A stretch of 64,000 nucleotides of DNA from Methanoregula sp. (GTDB taxonomy: Archaea; Halobacteriota; Methanomicrobia; Methanomicrobiales; Methanospirillaceae), in the NCBI GenBank assembly GCA_026625165.1, contig CP112999.1, positions 434,001 to 498,000 on the forward strand, read 5' to 3'. Below the pieces are notes generated by a model. That model was given only the letters and a program-made list of their open reading frames with translations. It was not told the origin of the DNA and did no database searches. A program made the position numbers and the translations under genes. Each line of letters starts with the position of its first letter. Within the stretch, counting starts at the first letter, position 1. Positions 43,872 through 53,481 of the stretch are shown here, piece by piece.

Positions 43872-45583
43872 GAAAGATTGTCCTGATGGGAAACCCCAAC
43901 GTGGGGAAGAGTGTCGTCTTCACCCGCCTCACCGGTGCTCACGTCATAACCTCAAACTATCCCGGAACAACCGTGGACTTTTCCCAGGCGACGACCTGCA
44001 TTGACAAAGAACCCGCGTATATCATCGATGCTCCCGGCACTTACTCTCTAGAACCGTCGAACCGGGCAGAAGAGGTGGCATCAGCGATCATGAACGAGGC
44101 TGACCTTGTTATCAACGTCGTCGATGCGACCAATCTCGAAAGAAATCTCTCCCTGACACTTGAACTCCTTTCCCGGGGAAAACCTCTCGTTATTGCACTG
44201 AACATGTGGGATGAAGCCCACCATACGGGGATTGAGATCGACACGGCTAAACTTCAGGAAATCCTGCACGTGCCGGTGATACCAACTGTTGCGGTAACGG
44301 GTGAAGGGATCCATAACCTCGCCGCGCAGTGCACAAAGGCGATCATCCCGCAATCAGCCGTAACCCTCGGAGAAGAAGAACGTTGGGCACGGATAGGGCA
44401 GATAACGCATGAGGTGCAGAAGGTTACCCACCGGCACCATACCCTGTCTGACCATATCTCCAACGCGACCATCAGGCCGGTCACGGGAATTCCCATCGCG
44501 TGTGCGGTAATCATTTTCTCGTTCTGGTTTGTCGTGCTTTTCGGCGAGATCTGGATCAGCCATGTGACAAATCCCCTTTTTGAATTGTATCGCCCGCTGG
44601 TTACCTCGCTTTCCGGCTGGATTGGTACGGGGGTTCTCGGATCAGTCCTTATTGGTGTGCCTGTAGGGGGCCAGATCAATTTTGAACAATCGATGGGAAT
44701 GCTGACAACCGGTCTTTATATCCCGTTTGGGGTCGTGCTCCCGTTTATCATTGCGTTTTATATCATGGCCGCGTTGCTTGAAGACTCGGGATACCTGCCC
44801 CGGCTTGCGACACTGACTGACACGGTCTTTCACAGGCTCGGCATGCACGGATACGGGATTGTCCCGGTCTTTCTCGGGCTCGGGTGCAATGTTCCTGGTG
44901 TCCTTGCAACACGAGTCCTCGAGACGAAAAAGCAGCGGTTCATCGCAGCCACGCTCCTTGCAATCGCCGTTCCCTGCATGGCAAAGACTTCGATGATCTT
45001 CGGGGTTCTCGGCCAGTTCGGCATCCGGTATGTGCTGATTGTTTTTGCAGCGCTCTTCATTGTGTATGCTATAGTTGGCATAATCCTCAACAGGATGATA
45101 AAAGGCGAATGTCCGGAGATATTTCTTGAAATTCCCCCATACCGCTGGCCGCAGTTCGCTATGGTTGCAAAGAAGACCTGGATGCGTCTCGTTGCATTTG
45201 TTTTAGAGGCGGTACCGTTCCTCTTCCTTGGTATCCTGTTTGTAAATATCCTGTACTCAACCGGCTTCCTTGTCTGGCTGGGGGACCTCCTTTCCCCGCT
45301 CATTGAAGGATGGCTGGGGCTCCCGGGCACCGCTTCCGCTGCGCTTCTGATTGGATTTCTGCGAAAAGACCTTGCAATCGGGATGCTGCTCCCCCTTAAC
45401 ATGACCCCGCAACAGCTTGTGGTTGCGGTCACAACGCTCACAATGTATTTTCCCTGCGCCGGAACGTTTGCGGTTTTATTCCGGGAACTCGGGACAGCCG
45501 ATTTGGTAAAAGCAATCGGGGTCATGTCAGTTACCGCGTTTCTGGTGGGGGGAATCATGCGGTTCATTCTGATGGGGATATGA
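43868..45583 (+). CDS. feoB: Ferrous iron transporter FeoB
   Basis: 571 residues. The N-terminal G domain has G1 GNPNVGKS (8-15), G3 DAPGTYSL and G4 NMWD; after a helical spacer come about eight membrane helices with the two inverted gate segments (FGVVLPFIIAFYIMAALLED and later AASALLIGFLRKDLAIGMLL). GLGCNVPGV is the conserved Cys segment. It is shorter than the ~650-770 residues common in bacteria but complete in organisation. It imports Fe(II). Confidence 0.95.
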   Translation: MRKIVLMGNPNVGKSVVFTRLTGAHVITSNYPGTTVDFSQATTCIDKEPAYIIDAPGTYSLEPSNRAEEVASAIMNEADLVINVVDATNLERNLSLTLELLSRGKPLVIALNMWDEAHHTGIEIDTAKLQEILHVPVIPTVAVTGEGIHNLAAQCTKAIIPQSAVTLGEEERWARIGQITHEVQKVTHRHHTLSDHISNATIRPVTGIPIACAVIIFSFWFVVLFGEIWISHVTNPLFELYRPLVTSLSGWIGTGVLGSVLIGVPVGGQINFEQSMGMLTTGLYIPFGVVLPFIIAFYIMAALLEDSGYLPRLATLTDTVFHRLGMHGYGIVPVFLGLGCNVPGVLATRVLETKKQRFIAATLLAIAVPCMAKTSMIFGVLGQFGIRYVLIVFAALFIVYAIVGIILNRMIKGECPEIFLEIPPYRWPQFAMVAKKTWMRLVAFVLEAVPFLFLGILFVNILYSTGFLVWLGDLLSPLIEGWLGLPGTASAALLIGFLRKDLAIGMLLPLNMTPQQLVVAVTTLTMYFPCAGTFAVLFRELGTADLVKAIGVMSVTAFLVGGIMRFILMGI

Positions 45584-45593
45584 GGTGAAGAAC

Positions 45594-46040
45594 ATGAGAC
45601 CAAAAACAATCGAAGAGTACGTGGAGAATATCGACATACTTGAAAAAACAGATGGAACAGCATCTACCGGTGCGCTGGCATCGCGAATGGGGGTCAGACC
45701 TCCTTCAGTCACAGAAATGCTGCAAAAACTAAAAAGAGAGGGTTTTATCCATTATGAATCCTATGCCGGGGCAACCCTCACCGGCTCCGGGAAAAAAATT
45801 GCACGCGAGTTGATGCAGAAACACCGTATTATTGCGGACCTTCTGGAGATCTTCGGTGTTGAACGGGAAATGGCAGAGGTCGACGCCTGCCAGATCGAGC
45901 ATCATGTCAGCCCCGAAACATTAAAAACACTGGAAAAATTTGTGGAATTTGTCAGGAATGATCCGGTAACAACCGAATCGATCCGCTGTTTCATGTCATC
46001 CTGCCAGCGCAGGAGACCAAAAAATAAGGACCGGAAATAA
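45594..46040 (+). CDS. DtxR-family metal-dependent regulator
   Basis: 148 residues from ATG 45594 (GAGGTGA upstream; GTG 45585 is an alternative). The N-terminal winged helix (RPKTIEEYVENIDILEKTDG, SRMGVRPPSVTEMLQKLKRE) and metal-binding/dimer domain (KHRIIADLLEIFGVE, VDACQIEHHVSPETLKTLEK) are those of DtxR/MntR without an SH3 domain. The Cys and His residues of CQIEHH are metal ligands in the family. It is the third gene of the feo operon and the likely reader of the palindromes before feoA. Confidence 0.92.
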   Translation: MRPKTIEEYVENIDILEKTDGTASTGALASRMGVRPPSVTEMLQKLKREGFIHYESYAGATLTGSGKKIARELMQKHRIIADLLEIFGVEREMAEVDACQIEHHVSPETLKTLEKFVEFVRNDPVTTESIRCFMSSCQRRRPKNKDRK

Positions 46041-46145
46041 TCCCGGTCTGTACCTTCCGTCATCACTATACACAGAATACTTGTGTCATGCGGTGAAGAA
46101 CCGGTCGAAGAGTGCGGTGTTGTTCCCGGGGATGGTAACATTCAT

Positions 46146-47108
46146 TCAGGTATGTCCCCTGCCATCAGGTTTCTGGCAAATCGTATAAAAAACCCCACGC
46201 GTTCCCCGCTGCGAGGTTACTACTCCCTCCCTTTCAAGCACGACGAGGATTTTTGCCACCTCCCCGCCGCTCAGGCCTGTCGTGCGGACAAGATCCTCAA
46301 TGGTAGAAGGTCTCCGGCAGATGGTTGAATGGATGAGGTCACCTGCTTCTGTGTTCACCTTCGTTGCTTGAGAAACGGGAAGTATTCTGCTGACAATCCT
46401 GATATCCTGGACCCCGAGTAACCCACGGACTCGTTCCAGTTCAGCATCCGGTGCCGCTTGTACCCAACCTTCCGCGGGAGGCCGGTCAACGGTGTTTAAC
46501 TGGACGCGATCCGGATTGATTCGTTCAATTGCCCTTTTAAGTCCGGCCAGTTCCTCTGCCGTGGTATTCAGGCCGGGGATGACGAACACTTCGAGCCAGA
46601 GAGCACCGGAATACGTCTTTTGGAACTCCACAATCCCTGTAATGATCTCCTCTATCCTGAGCGAGGGGTGGGGGCGATGGATTCGCTCAAAGGTCTTCTG
46701 GGATACCGATGTCAGGGTCGGGATTACCCGGTCTGCAGAGGCCAGCTCCTCCTGCACATCCCTGTCGGTCAGAAGGCTTCCATTGGTCAGGACGCTCATG
46801 GTATATTCCGGGTACTCGTTTTTCACAAAGGTGATGACTCTCCCCAACGACAGGGAGAGTGTAGGTTCACCGGAACCAGCAAGCGTGATCGAATCGAGAT
46901 ACGGACGGGAGGCGAGCACGTTGTGGAGTTCGGTGATTACATCTTCCGCGGGAAAAAAGTCCTGCCGCGTGACGGTATGCAGGGTGGTCGGTCCGCATTC
47001 GCAATAGGCACAATTGTACGAACAGGTCTTGAAAGGGATCAGGTCGACACCGAGTGAAAGCCCGAGCCTGCGGGAGAGGACCGGTCCGAAGATATGTCGC
47101 GTGGTCAT
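46146..47108 (-). CDS. Radical SAM protein (COG0731-like) with C-terminal winged helix
   Basis: 320 residues. The radical SAM motif is CSYNCAYC (near residues 29-36), followed by AGSGEPTLSLSLG. The C-terminal ~70 residues look like a winged helix (ICRRPSTIEDLVRTTGLSGG, EVAKILVVLEREGVV). The group is related to wyosine-type and other Fe-S oxidoreductases; the substrate is unknown. It is convergent with the feo operon. Confidence 0.82.
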   Translation of the reverse strand: MTTRHIFGPVLSRRLGLSLGVDLIPFKTCSYNCAYCECGPTTLHTVTRQDFFPAEDVITELHNVLASRPYLDSITLAGSGEPTLSLSLGRVITFVKNEYPEYTMSVLTNGSLLTDRDVQEELASADRVIPTLTSVSQKTFERIHRPHPSLRIEEIITGIVEFQKTYSGALWLEVFVIPGLNTTAEELAGLKRAIERINPDRVQLNTVDRPPAEGWVQAAPDAELERVRGLLGVQDIRIVSRILPVSQATKVNTEAGDLIHSTICRRPSTIEDLVRTTGLSGGEVAKILVVLEREGVVTSQRGTRGVFYTICQKPDGRGHT

Positions 47109-47198
47109 CTGAAGTTCTCCGATGTACTGCCATTCAGATATGTAAAAACAATACCAGATACAGCATTTCTCCTATCATTTACTGTGATCGTTCTTTTC

Positions 47199-47618
47199 TC
47201 AATCCACTGGGCTATCTGGCCAGGTGTTGCTGTCACTGCCATTCGCTTTTATGCAGGCCCCCGCATTCCGACGCGGGCAGATTCCCGATTGCCTGCGCAG
47301 GCACCCCCCGATCTCAAGGGATTTGCCATGTATCAGTGCATCCGCGATCTTGCGATGCGCCTCGTGGATGTCCCGCCAGATAGTCTTTCTGGATACTCTG
47401 AGAACTGCTGCTGCCTGCTCCTGCTCCATGTCCTGCAGATCGATCAGATCCAGCACCGCTATTTCTTCAGGAAGCAGCAAAACCACTTCTTCCTTTTCGT
47501 TTGGATTACACTGTGGCGCATAGCACCGTGGTGATGCATCCCGTTTAAAAGAGCGGTTCATGCGCGGCCGTCCCCGCCGCCGGCAGTATCCTTCTTTATC
47601 CCCGGCGGTTTCCATCAT
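47199..47618 (-). CDS. DUF134 predicted DNA-binding protein (copy 2)
   Basis: 139 residues. CRRRGRPRMNRSFKRD and Cys pair CYAPQC, then a helix-turn-helix (LDLIDLQDMEQEQAAAVLRV, SRKTIWRDIHEAHRKIADAL) and a Cys-containing tail. Parallel to the copy at 36994. It overlaps the end of the ATPase gene before it by 23 bases, so it is translated from the same operon. Confidence 0.88.
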   Translation of the reverse strand: MMETAGDKEGYCRRRGRPRMNRSFKRDASPRCYAPQCNPNEKEEVVLLLPEEIAVLDLIDLQDMEQEQAAAVLRVSRKTIWRDIHEAHRKIADALIHGKSLEIGGCLRRQSGICPRRNAGACIKANGSDSNTWPDSPVD

Positions 47619-48483
47619 GCATAAGTTCCTTCTCTAGGTTAGCTGCCAGTATTTGAATGGCTTGTGCTGCAGGGGATGTACCTGTATGAATCACGGAAAC
47701 TCCATTTCTCACCGAGTCTATGACTGCGGGATCGAAGGGGATCTTCCCTATCAGGGGAATGCCCTCTTCACGGCACCAGAGTTGTATTGCTTCCGTGAGG
47801 GACTGCTCCAGATCGAACCGGTTGATTGCAACAAGGATCTGTGGCCGGAACTGGCGGCAGACTGCCACCACCCGTTTGAGATCATGGAGCCCCGAGACAC
47901 TTGGCTCAGTGACAATCAGCACAACGTCAACACCACTGATTGTGGAGATCAGCGGACAACCGGTTCCGGGTGGACCATCGATCAGGAAGAGATCAGAATT
48001 TTGATTTTGCTCTATTGCAGTCTTTTTCACTGCGTGGACAAGCAGCCCGGAGTTGCCCGCACCCGGTACAAGCTGTGCATGAACGAGATGTCCCCGTTCA
48101 GTATCCGAATACTTGATCTCACCTGTCTGTCGGGGCTGCATGGTGACTGCGGCAGCATGGCAGACATAGGTGCAGACAGCACATCCTTCACAGCGAACCA
48201 GGTTCACACGGTATGCATCTCCGTTACGTTCAATTGCACTGAACCGGCAGTGCTCCATGCATTCCCCGCACTGCGTGCAGAGGTCGGGATCGATGACCGC
48301 GGTTTTCATCCCCATGAACGGTTTCGTGCGGATCAGCTTCGGGCTAAGAAGGAGCTCAAGGTTCGCAGCATCCACGTCACAGTCTGCAAGCACGAGGTTT
48401 CCGGGGAGGAGCTCGGCAAGCGCAGCGGTGATCATCGTCTTTCCCGTTCCCCCCTTTCCGCTGATAACTGCAATCCGGATCAT
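47596..48483 (-). CDS. MinD-superfamily P-loop ATPase with ferredoxin insert (copy B)
   Basis: 295 residues. P-loop SGKGGTGKTMIT at the start, then an inserted two-cluster ferredoxin domain (CTQCGECMEHC and CEGCAVCTYVCHAAA), then LFLIDGPPGTGCPLISTISG and the nucleotide-base region. The family occurs with NifX-like proteins and probably loads or moves Fe-S clusters. Its start overlaps the stop of copy A. Confidence 0.9.
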   Translation of the reverse strand: MIRIAVISGKGGTGKTMITAALAELLPGNLVLADCDVDAANLELLLSPKLIRTKPFMGMKTAVIDPDLCTQCGECMEHCRFSAIERNGDAYRVNLVRCEGCAVCTYVCHAAAVTMQPRQTGEIKYSDTERGHLVHAQLVPGAGNSGLLVHAVKKTAIEQNQNSDLFLIDGPPGTGCPLISTISGVDVVLIVTEPSVSGLHDLKRVVAVCRQFRPQILVAINRFDLEQSLTEAIQLWCREEGIPLIGKIPFDPAVIDSVRNGVSVIHTGTSPAAQAIQILAANLEKELMHDGNRRG

Positions 48484-49334
48484 CAGTTCTCACCGGCAAG
48501 CGTGCTGCATTTGACAAAGAGGGCGAAAAATTCTTTCTGCCACTCCGGTTGTACCCGGCAGAGAAGATCTCCCCTGCTCTGGATGGCGGCGATCTCGCGG
48601 TCAAAAGGAATGGTCATCATCACCTCAAGGTCATTATCCGTGCAGAACTCAAGAGTTTCCTCATCCTTTCCATCGCTCCGGTTGATGACGATGCCTGCGG
48701 GGACTCCCAGGCGGGCGGCAACATCTACGGCAAGATGAAGGTCATGCAGGCCAAAAGGGGTGGATTCCGTAACAAGGATGCAGGCATCACACCCGTCCAG
48801 CGTCTCAACAACCGGGCAGGAAGTGCCCGGAGCAGTATCGCAGATCACAAGGGGATCGCCCGCTGCCAGTTTTTTTGCTGCCCTGATGACCGGAACTGCA
48901 TGGGGATTTCCTGTGTCCAGCATTCCTGAAATCAGCTTCAGGTTGGCCAGCGGCGTGGTGATTGTTGTGGTTCCAATCCGTTTTGGCTCTTCGTGGATGG
49001 CATCGTTCGGGCAGACCAGCGTGCATCCCCCGCAGGAATGGCAAAGCTCGGGAAAGAAGAGGACCCGGCTGCGAAGCACGGTCATCGCGCCATACTGGCA
49101 GAACTCCCCGCACAGCCCGCAGTATTGGCAGGTCTTTTGATCGACAACCGGTACCGGCACGGTAATTTCGGTTGTAGTAAAAGGAGCCGGAAAGAAGAGA
49201 TGGAGGTTGGGCTCCTCAACATCGCAGTCGATGAGCGTAACCTGTCTGGACTGGGAGAGCGTGAAGGCAAGGTTTGCGGCTACCATACTCTTGCCGGTAC
49301 CGCCTTTACCGCTTGCAACTGCAAGTCTCATCAT
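48483..49334 (-). CDS. MinD-superfamily P-loop ATPase with ferredoxin insert (copy A)
   Basis: 283 residues, paralogue of the gene after it. P-loop SGKGGTGKSMVA, ferredoxin insert CQYCGLCGEFC and CHSCGGCTLVCPNDA, then LVICDTAPGTSCPVVETLDG. Tandem pairs of this kind may act as a heterodimer, since MinD/NifH-type ATPases dimerise over ATP. It is in one operon with NifX copy 2 and DUF134 copy 2. Confidence 0.9.
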   Translation of the reverse strand: MMRLAVASGKGGTGKSMVAANLAFTLSQSRQVTLIDCDVEEPNLHLFFPAPFTTTEITVPVPVVDQKTCQYCGLCGEFCQYGAMTVLRSRVLFFPELCHSCGGCTLVCPNDAIHEEPKRIGTTTITTPLANLKLISGMLDTGNPHAVPVIRAAKKLAAGDPLVICDTAPGTSCPVVETLDGCDACILVTESTPFGLHDLHLAVDVAARLGVPAGIVINRSDGKDEETLEFCTDNDLEVMMTIPFDREIAAIQSRGDLLCRVQPEWQKEFFALFVKCSTLAGEN

Positions 49335-49394
49335 GTGTCCCGCTGTTTATTCACAGGCAGGATTTCCCGTCCGTGGATTCCTGCCCGCATCTCC

Positions 49395-49730
49395 CTACCC
49401 TGAGCGTACAAGGGAATTTTTCAAAAACTGGTTGAATGCGTCCTTTACCGATCCGCCGGACTGGTATGAGTACATCACAATCCCTGCAGCTGTGAGGACT
49501 TCCCGTGTGTTCCCGCCAACCTGCCCGCTGATCAAGGCCTTTACGTCATGCGCGATAAGTATTTGGGCGGCTTTGGGACCAACACCTCCCGCACCATCAG
49601 CATACGGGTTCCGGATCACTTCAAAGGATCCGGTCTCGCTTTCAAGAATGATAAAATAAGGTGCACGCCCAAACCTCTCCTCTGAGGGGGAGTCGAGGGT
49701 TTCACCTTTTGCTGTAAAACATACTTTCAT
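49395..49730 (-). CDS. NifX-like metal cofactor binding protein (copy 2)
   Basis: 111 residues. DSPSEERFGRAPYFIILESE and GVGPKAAQILIAHDVKALIS are hallmarks of the dinitrogenase iron-molybdenum cofactor family, here without nitrogenase. It heads the operon NifX-ATPase A-ATPase B-DUF134, 26 bases after operator site D. Confidence 0.9.
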   Translation of the reverse strand: MKVCFTAKGETLDSPSEERFGRAPYFIILESETGSFEVIRNPYADGAGGVGPKAAQILIAHDVKALISGQVGGNTREVLTAAGIVMYSYQSGGSVKDAFNQFLKNSLVRSG

Positions 49731-49748
49731 GCTCTCTGCCTCTGATTA

Positions 49749-49766
49749 TTACTCATATGCGCATAA
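49749..49766 (-). promoter_or_regulatory. Palindromic operator site D
   Basis: TTACTCATATGCGCATAA, identical over 18 bases to site C; the palindrome TATGCGCATA is 49756-49765. CATTTAAATG next to it is the TATA-like element of the NifX operon. Confidence 0.65.
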
Positions 49767-49890
49767 CTCATTTAAATGATCGTATCATTCCCCGATGAAT
49801 GATGGAAAGGAGTGAAACGAAATTTCCGTTAGTATGCCCCCTGTCACAGGAAAGAGAAATCTCATCTCATCGTATGTGTGATACTTCTCC

Positions 49891-50745
49891 ATGACTCCGC
49901 AGCTTTCCCTTACGGTTCTTGCTGATAATACAACATTGACTGACCGGTATTTCATCGGTGAACCCGGTCTTTCGTTCTTCCTTACAACAATGGGAAAAAG
50001 GATCCTGTTCGATACCGGGTACTCGGATGCATTCCTTGTCAATGCGGAGAAGATGGGAATCAATCTCCTTGACCTTGATATGGTCGTGCTCTCCCACGGG
50101 CACTCTGACCATACCGGGGGGATGTTCCCTCTTATCCGGTATATGGCCCGGGCCGGTAAAAGAAGAGAACGACTAAAAATCCCGTCACTTATCGCTCACC
50201 CGCATTGTTTCTGTCCCCGCCAGAAAACCCCTGACCCGGATACCTGGTACGTCCTGCCTGAGCACGAGCTGGCCGGGCATTTTACGGTCATTACATCGAC
50301 CGGCCCCCTCTGGCTCACCGAGAATCTTGTCTTTTTGGGAGAGATTGAACGCAAACCCGGCTTTGAACAGTTTAACCCCGGGAAACGAAAAATTGTAATG
50401 CCGGACGGGAGGAAGAGGACTGACCTGATCCGGGACGATTCCGCGCTGGCGTTTTGCGCGGATGATGGGATCCGTGTCATCACCGGCTGCTCTCATTCGG
50501 GGATCGGTAACATTGTTGAGCATGCCCGGTCGGTATGCAACAAGAAAAAGGTTATTGATATCATCGGGGGTCTTCACCTCCTGTCCCCCGGTCGGACCCG
50601 GCTCAGAAAGACCGGAGAATACCTGCAGGGCCTTCACCTGAAGTCCCTGCATGCCTGCCATTGCACTTCGCTTGCGTCAAAAATCGCACTTGCGGGATAT
50701 TGCCCGGTAAAAGAGACAGGGGTGGGAACAAAGATCGAGTGGTAG
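49891..50745 (+). CDS. MBL-fold metallohydrolase (COG1237 type)
   Basis: 284 residues. The metallo-beta-lactamase metal site is VVLSHGHSDHTGG (HxHxDH) with later GCSHSGIGNIV and a GGLHLL/HACHCTS region near the end. Relatives are annotated as 7,8-dihydropterin-6-methyl-4-(beta-D-ribofuranosyl)aminobenzene 5'-phosphate synthase, a methanopterin pathway enzyme, but the COG often stands with NifX/MinD genes and its activity there is unproven. It is divergent from the NifX operon. Confidence 0.8.
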   Translation: MTPQLSLTVLADNTTLTDRYFIGEPGLSFFLTTMGKRILFDTGYSDAFLVNAEKMGINLLDLDMVVLSHGHSDHTGGMFPLIRYMARAGKRRERLKIPSLIAHPHCFCPRQKTPDPDTWYVLPEHELAGHFTVITSTGPLWLTENLVFLGEIERKPGFEQFNPGKRKIVMPDGRKRTDLIRDDSALAFCADDGIRVITGCSHSGIGNIVEHARSVCNKKKVIDIIGGLHLLSPGRTRLRKTGEYLQGLHLKSLHACHCTSLASKIALAGYCPVKETGVGTKIEW

Positions 50746-50986
50746 ATCTCCGCTCCGTACCGGGCAATCCCCCTATACCCCGTTTTGTTTTTTTATGCAC
50801 CCCCCTCCTGCCCCCCTCCGGTTCCCGGGCCCGGCTGGTTCCCGTGTCACTGGGATGAATGCGGGCGCTTGGCAGAAGTAAAGGAATATTCTGACAGAGG
50901 CTGGGAACTGGTGACGATGTCTGTTACCGGGAAAAAGAGGTCATCAGTTATCGGGTGTGGCTCCTAAAGGCTGCCGGTCAGCTAAT

Positions 50987-50994
50987 AAAAAAAA
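50987..50994 (-). terminator. T8 terminator of the mcr operon
   Basis: A8 on the plus strand, T8 on the minus strand, 23-30 bases after the mcrA stop. Confidence 0.6.
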
Positions 50995-51016
50995 GAGATT
51001 GGTTGTTGTACTGAAC

Positions 51017-52705
51017 TTACCTTGCGGGTATGATCAGTGAGCGCTCTCCAGCGGGCATGAACTCGCGGATTGCACCCTTTGCGAACTCGCGGCGGATTTC
51101 GGAGAAGTCGAACTTCAGCGACGGGTCGGCGAATGTGATCTTCATTAAGGGGGACAGGGTCCATGCATCGCCACGTGCAATGTGGGCTGAGCCCGCGATT
51201 GCGGCGTATTCTCCCTGGTGACCGACGTTCATTGCATAGTTCGGGTAGTTCGGTCCACGGAGCTCTCCGAGTAATCCCTCGTCGGGACGGATCGACATCG
51301 AGTTTGCGGAACCGCACTGGTCCTGCAGGTCGTAGCCGAAGAAGCCGAGACGTGACCAGCCTTCCTTGTGCATGAGCATGGACAGGTACCAGCCGTTCAG
51401 GCCCGCGTTGGAGTTGGCGGTTGCCAGTGCAGTGGAGATACCTGATGCTGCGGCAAGGACGGATGCACGCTGTGAGCCACCGAAGTGGGACTCGAGTGCA
51501 GTCGGGAACTCCTCGTACTGTTCCATACCGTAGAGGTTGACCTCGGTTGCAATGTCGTTGACGACTTCCTGTGTCGCCTTTGCCTTGCCGATGCCACCGT
51601 GTTTCTTCTTGACGTAGTCCACACCGTAGGAGGTGTAGTCATCAAGGATGTTGTCGGTGTATGCTGCGGTTGCATACTGGGTGAACCCGACACCGCCGGA
51701 CATGTACGATCCGAGCCAGATCTGGTCGAAGAGCATCGTGCCTGCGGCAACGATCTCAAGGGATGACCTTATCGGGTCGTTGGGGTACTTGCGGTCTGAC
51801 TGGACCATGTCGGCGAAGTGTCCGAACTTGATGCCACCGGGCTCGTTCGGGCCACGTGCACGGCGTGCGGGCAGGATGTCTGCCATCTGGATAACACCGG
51901 CGTGCTTTGCGGCGAATGCAAGGTCAGCGACTGCGGCCTCACCGGCGCACATCTTGTACGCGCCGATAAAGGACATACCGATCTGCATTGCAGACCAGCG
52001 TGAGGTGGTCCCACCGTCACAGGTCCTGCTGACAGTTGTCGGGATGTGAATGGCTTGCCACATCGACTTGCCGACTGCTGCCTTCAGCTGTGCGGCCATC
52101 TTGGCCGGGAAGAGCTTATCGAGGTTTAAGACAAACTGGGGCTCGATGTCGTCTGCCATCTCGTCATCGCCCGTGAAGACCTTGACGTAACAGTCGTCCA
52201 CGAGTGACGGGTGAGTCTCGACCATGTGTTCCTGAACGACGGCTGCACCAGGCATCGCGTGGTTCAGAACGTGGAGGTACTCGTTGATGGTCTCAGGGGT
52301 GACTTCCTTGCCCAGTCTCTTCTGTAAGGTGCCGTGGGCGAGGTCGAGGCCGACGATGATTGTCCTGCGGATGTCGTCCCACATCTGCTGCATTGCAGCG
52401 TTGTTGACGAAGTGCAGGTCATCGCCCTCCACAAAGACTCCCGTGGTGCTGACTTCGTAGGTTGTCAGCTGGCGCTGTCCGAGCGGGATACCGCCGCAGT
52501 GGCAGCGCTTGGGGTCGTACGCGGAAATGCCGCGGTCCATCGCGACTTTCTGCCCTGCCTTGACGAACTCCATCTTACGCGGGGACTGCTCAAGACCCTT
52601 GCGCTCGTAGACCGTGGACATTGCCTGGGGGTCTGCCGCAAACTTTGTCTTCATTGCCTTGAGGAAGAGCTTCTGGGTCCTCTCGATTTTTGCTGCTTTT
52701 GCCAT
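51017..52705 (-). CDS. mcrA: Methyl-coenzyme M reductase alpha subunit
   Basis: 562 residues. The alpha subunit holds coenzyme F430 and makes methane from methyl-CoM and CoB. Seen are the family signature [20 protein letters not shown], the segment [14 protein letters not shown] that contains the thioglycine and S-methylcysteine sites in studied enzymes, and [14 protein letters not shown] with the methylarginine site. It is the last gene of mcrBDCGA, two bases after mcrG. Confidence 0.98.
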   Translation of the reverse strand: MAKAAKIERTQKLFLKAMKTKFAADPQAMSTVYERKGLEQSPRKMEFVKAGQKVAMDRGISAYDPKRCHCGGIPLGQRQLTTYEVSTTGVFVEGDDLHFVNNAAMQQMWDDIRRTIIVGLDLAHGTLQKRLGKEVTPETINEYLHVLNHAMPGAAVVQEHMVETHPSLVDDCYVKVFTGDDEMADDIEPQFVLNLDKLFPAKMAAQLKAAVGKSMWQAIHIPTTVSRTCDGGTTSRWSAMQIGMSFIGAYKMCAGEAAVADLAFAAKHAGVIQMADILPARRARGPNEPGGIKFGHFADMVQSDRKYPNDPIRSSLEIVAAGTMLFDQIWLGSYMSGGVGFTQYATAAYTDNILDDYTSYGVDYVKKKHGGIGKAKATQEVVNDIATEVNLYGMEQYEEFPTALESHFGGSQRASVLAAASGISTALATANSNAGLNGWYLSMLMHKEGWSRLGFFGYDLQDQCGSANSMSIRPDEGLLGELRGPNYPNYAMNVGHQGEYAAIAGSAHIARGDAWTLSPLMKITFADPSLKFDFSEIRREFAKGAIREFMPAGERSLIIPAR

Positions 52706-52707
52706 GT

Positions 52708-53475
52708 TCAGGCCTCCTTTGGCATGAAGCCGTATTTCACCCTTAGCGAGTGGATTCGCTGGATGTACTCAACGTATTCTGGGTCGTCGCGGAATCCCGT
52801 GCCTGAGACCGAGTGGTACATGGTCGTGTGCGCCTTGAGCCACTTGTTGTCCATCGGCTTGCCGACCTTGACTTCGGTGTCCAATGGTACGCCGACCTGG
52901 TCCTTGATGATCTTCACGGTCCCGGTCTTCTTGTCCATGACAAAGCGCTGGAGCATGTCGAACATCATGCCGTTCTCATCGAGACGGAGAGAGTGTCCGT
53001 GCACCGTGCATCCGCGGACGCCGGTAAGTGCCGCATCGTAGAGCTCGGTGTTGACGAGTTCCTTTGCGTACTTCTCGAGGTCGCGCTCACGGCACTCGAC
53101 AATCTGACGGCCTGAGAGAGTACCCGGGTCAATGCCGCGGAAGCGGTATGACTCGACATAGCTTCTCTGGTAGGGCTGGCAGGGTGCGTTGTACATCGAG
53201 TCGGTGAACTGGATGTAGCGGACGCGGTCTCCGGCCTTTGCGCCATCAGTCGGGGTCACAAGCTTGCGGATCGGGCAGTTGGGCTCCCCCTGCTCGGCGA
53301 GCGGCGGGTGGCAGGATGGATATGCTGCACCGGGTGCCTTGTGTCCCATGATAAGGACAATGTCCTTGTCAGTGACGTCGCGAATCTTTTCCAGCTTGCG
53401 GGCCGGGTCCATCTGCTTTCGCCTGTTCTCGGCGATATGAGTCTGGCCTGGTCCATACTGGGGTTTGTATGCCAT
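52708..53475 (-). CDS. mcrG: Methyl-coenzyme M reductase gamma subunit
   Basis: 255 residues. It starts [36 protein letters not shown] and [18 protein letters not shown] are typical gamma segments. It forms part of the (alpha beta gamma)2 hexamer around each F430. Confidence 0.97.
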   Translation of the reverse strand: MAYKPQYGPGQTHIAENRRKQMDPARKLEKIRDVTDKDIVLIMGHKAPGAAYPSCHPPLAEQGEPNCPIRKLVTPTDGAKAGDRVRYIQFTDSMYNAPCQPYQRSYVESYRFRGIDPGTLSGRQIVECRERDLEKYAKELVNTELYDAALTGVRGCTVHGHSLRLDENGMMFDMLQRFVMDKKTGTVKIIKDQVGVPLDTEVKVGKPMDNKWLKAHTTMYHSVSGTGFRDDPEYVEYIQRIHSLRVKYGFMPKEA

Positions 53476-53481
53476 ATTTTC

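Noticed and set aside
50785-50967. 60-codon frame ending with EYSDRGWELVTMSVTGKK
   Set aside because: The end resembles the short GWELV motif of DUF4177-like proteins, but the first half is Pro-rich non-coding sequence with no ribosome binding site; at most a remnant.
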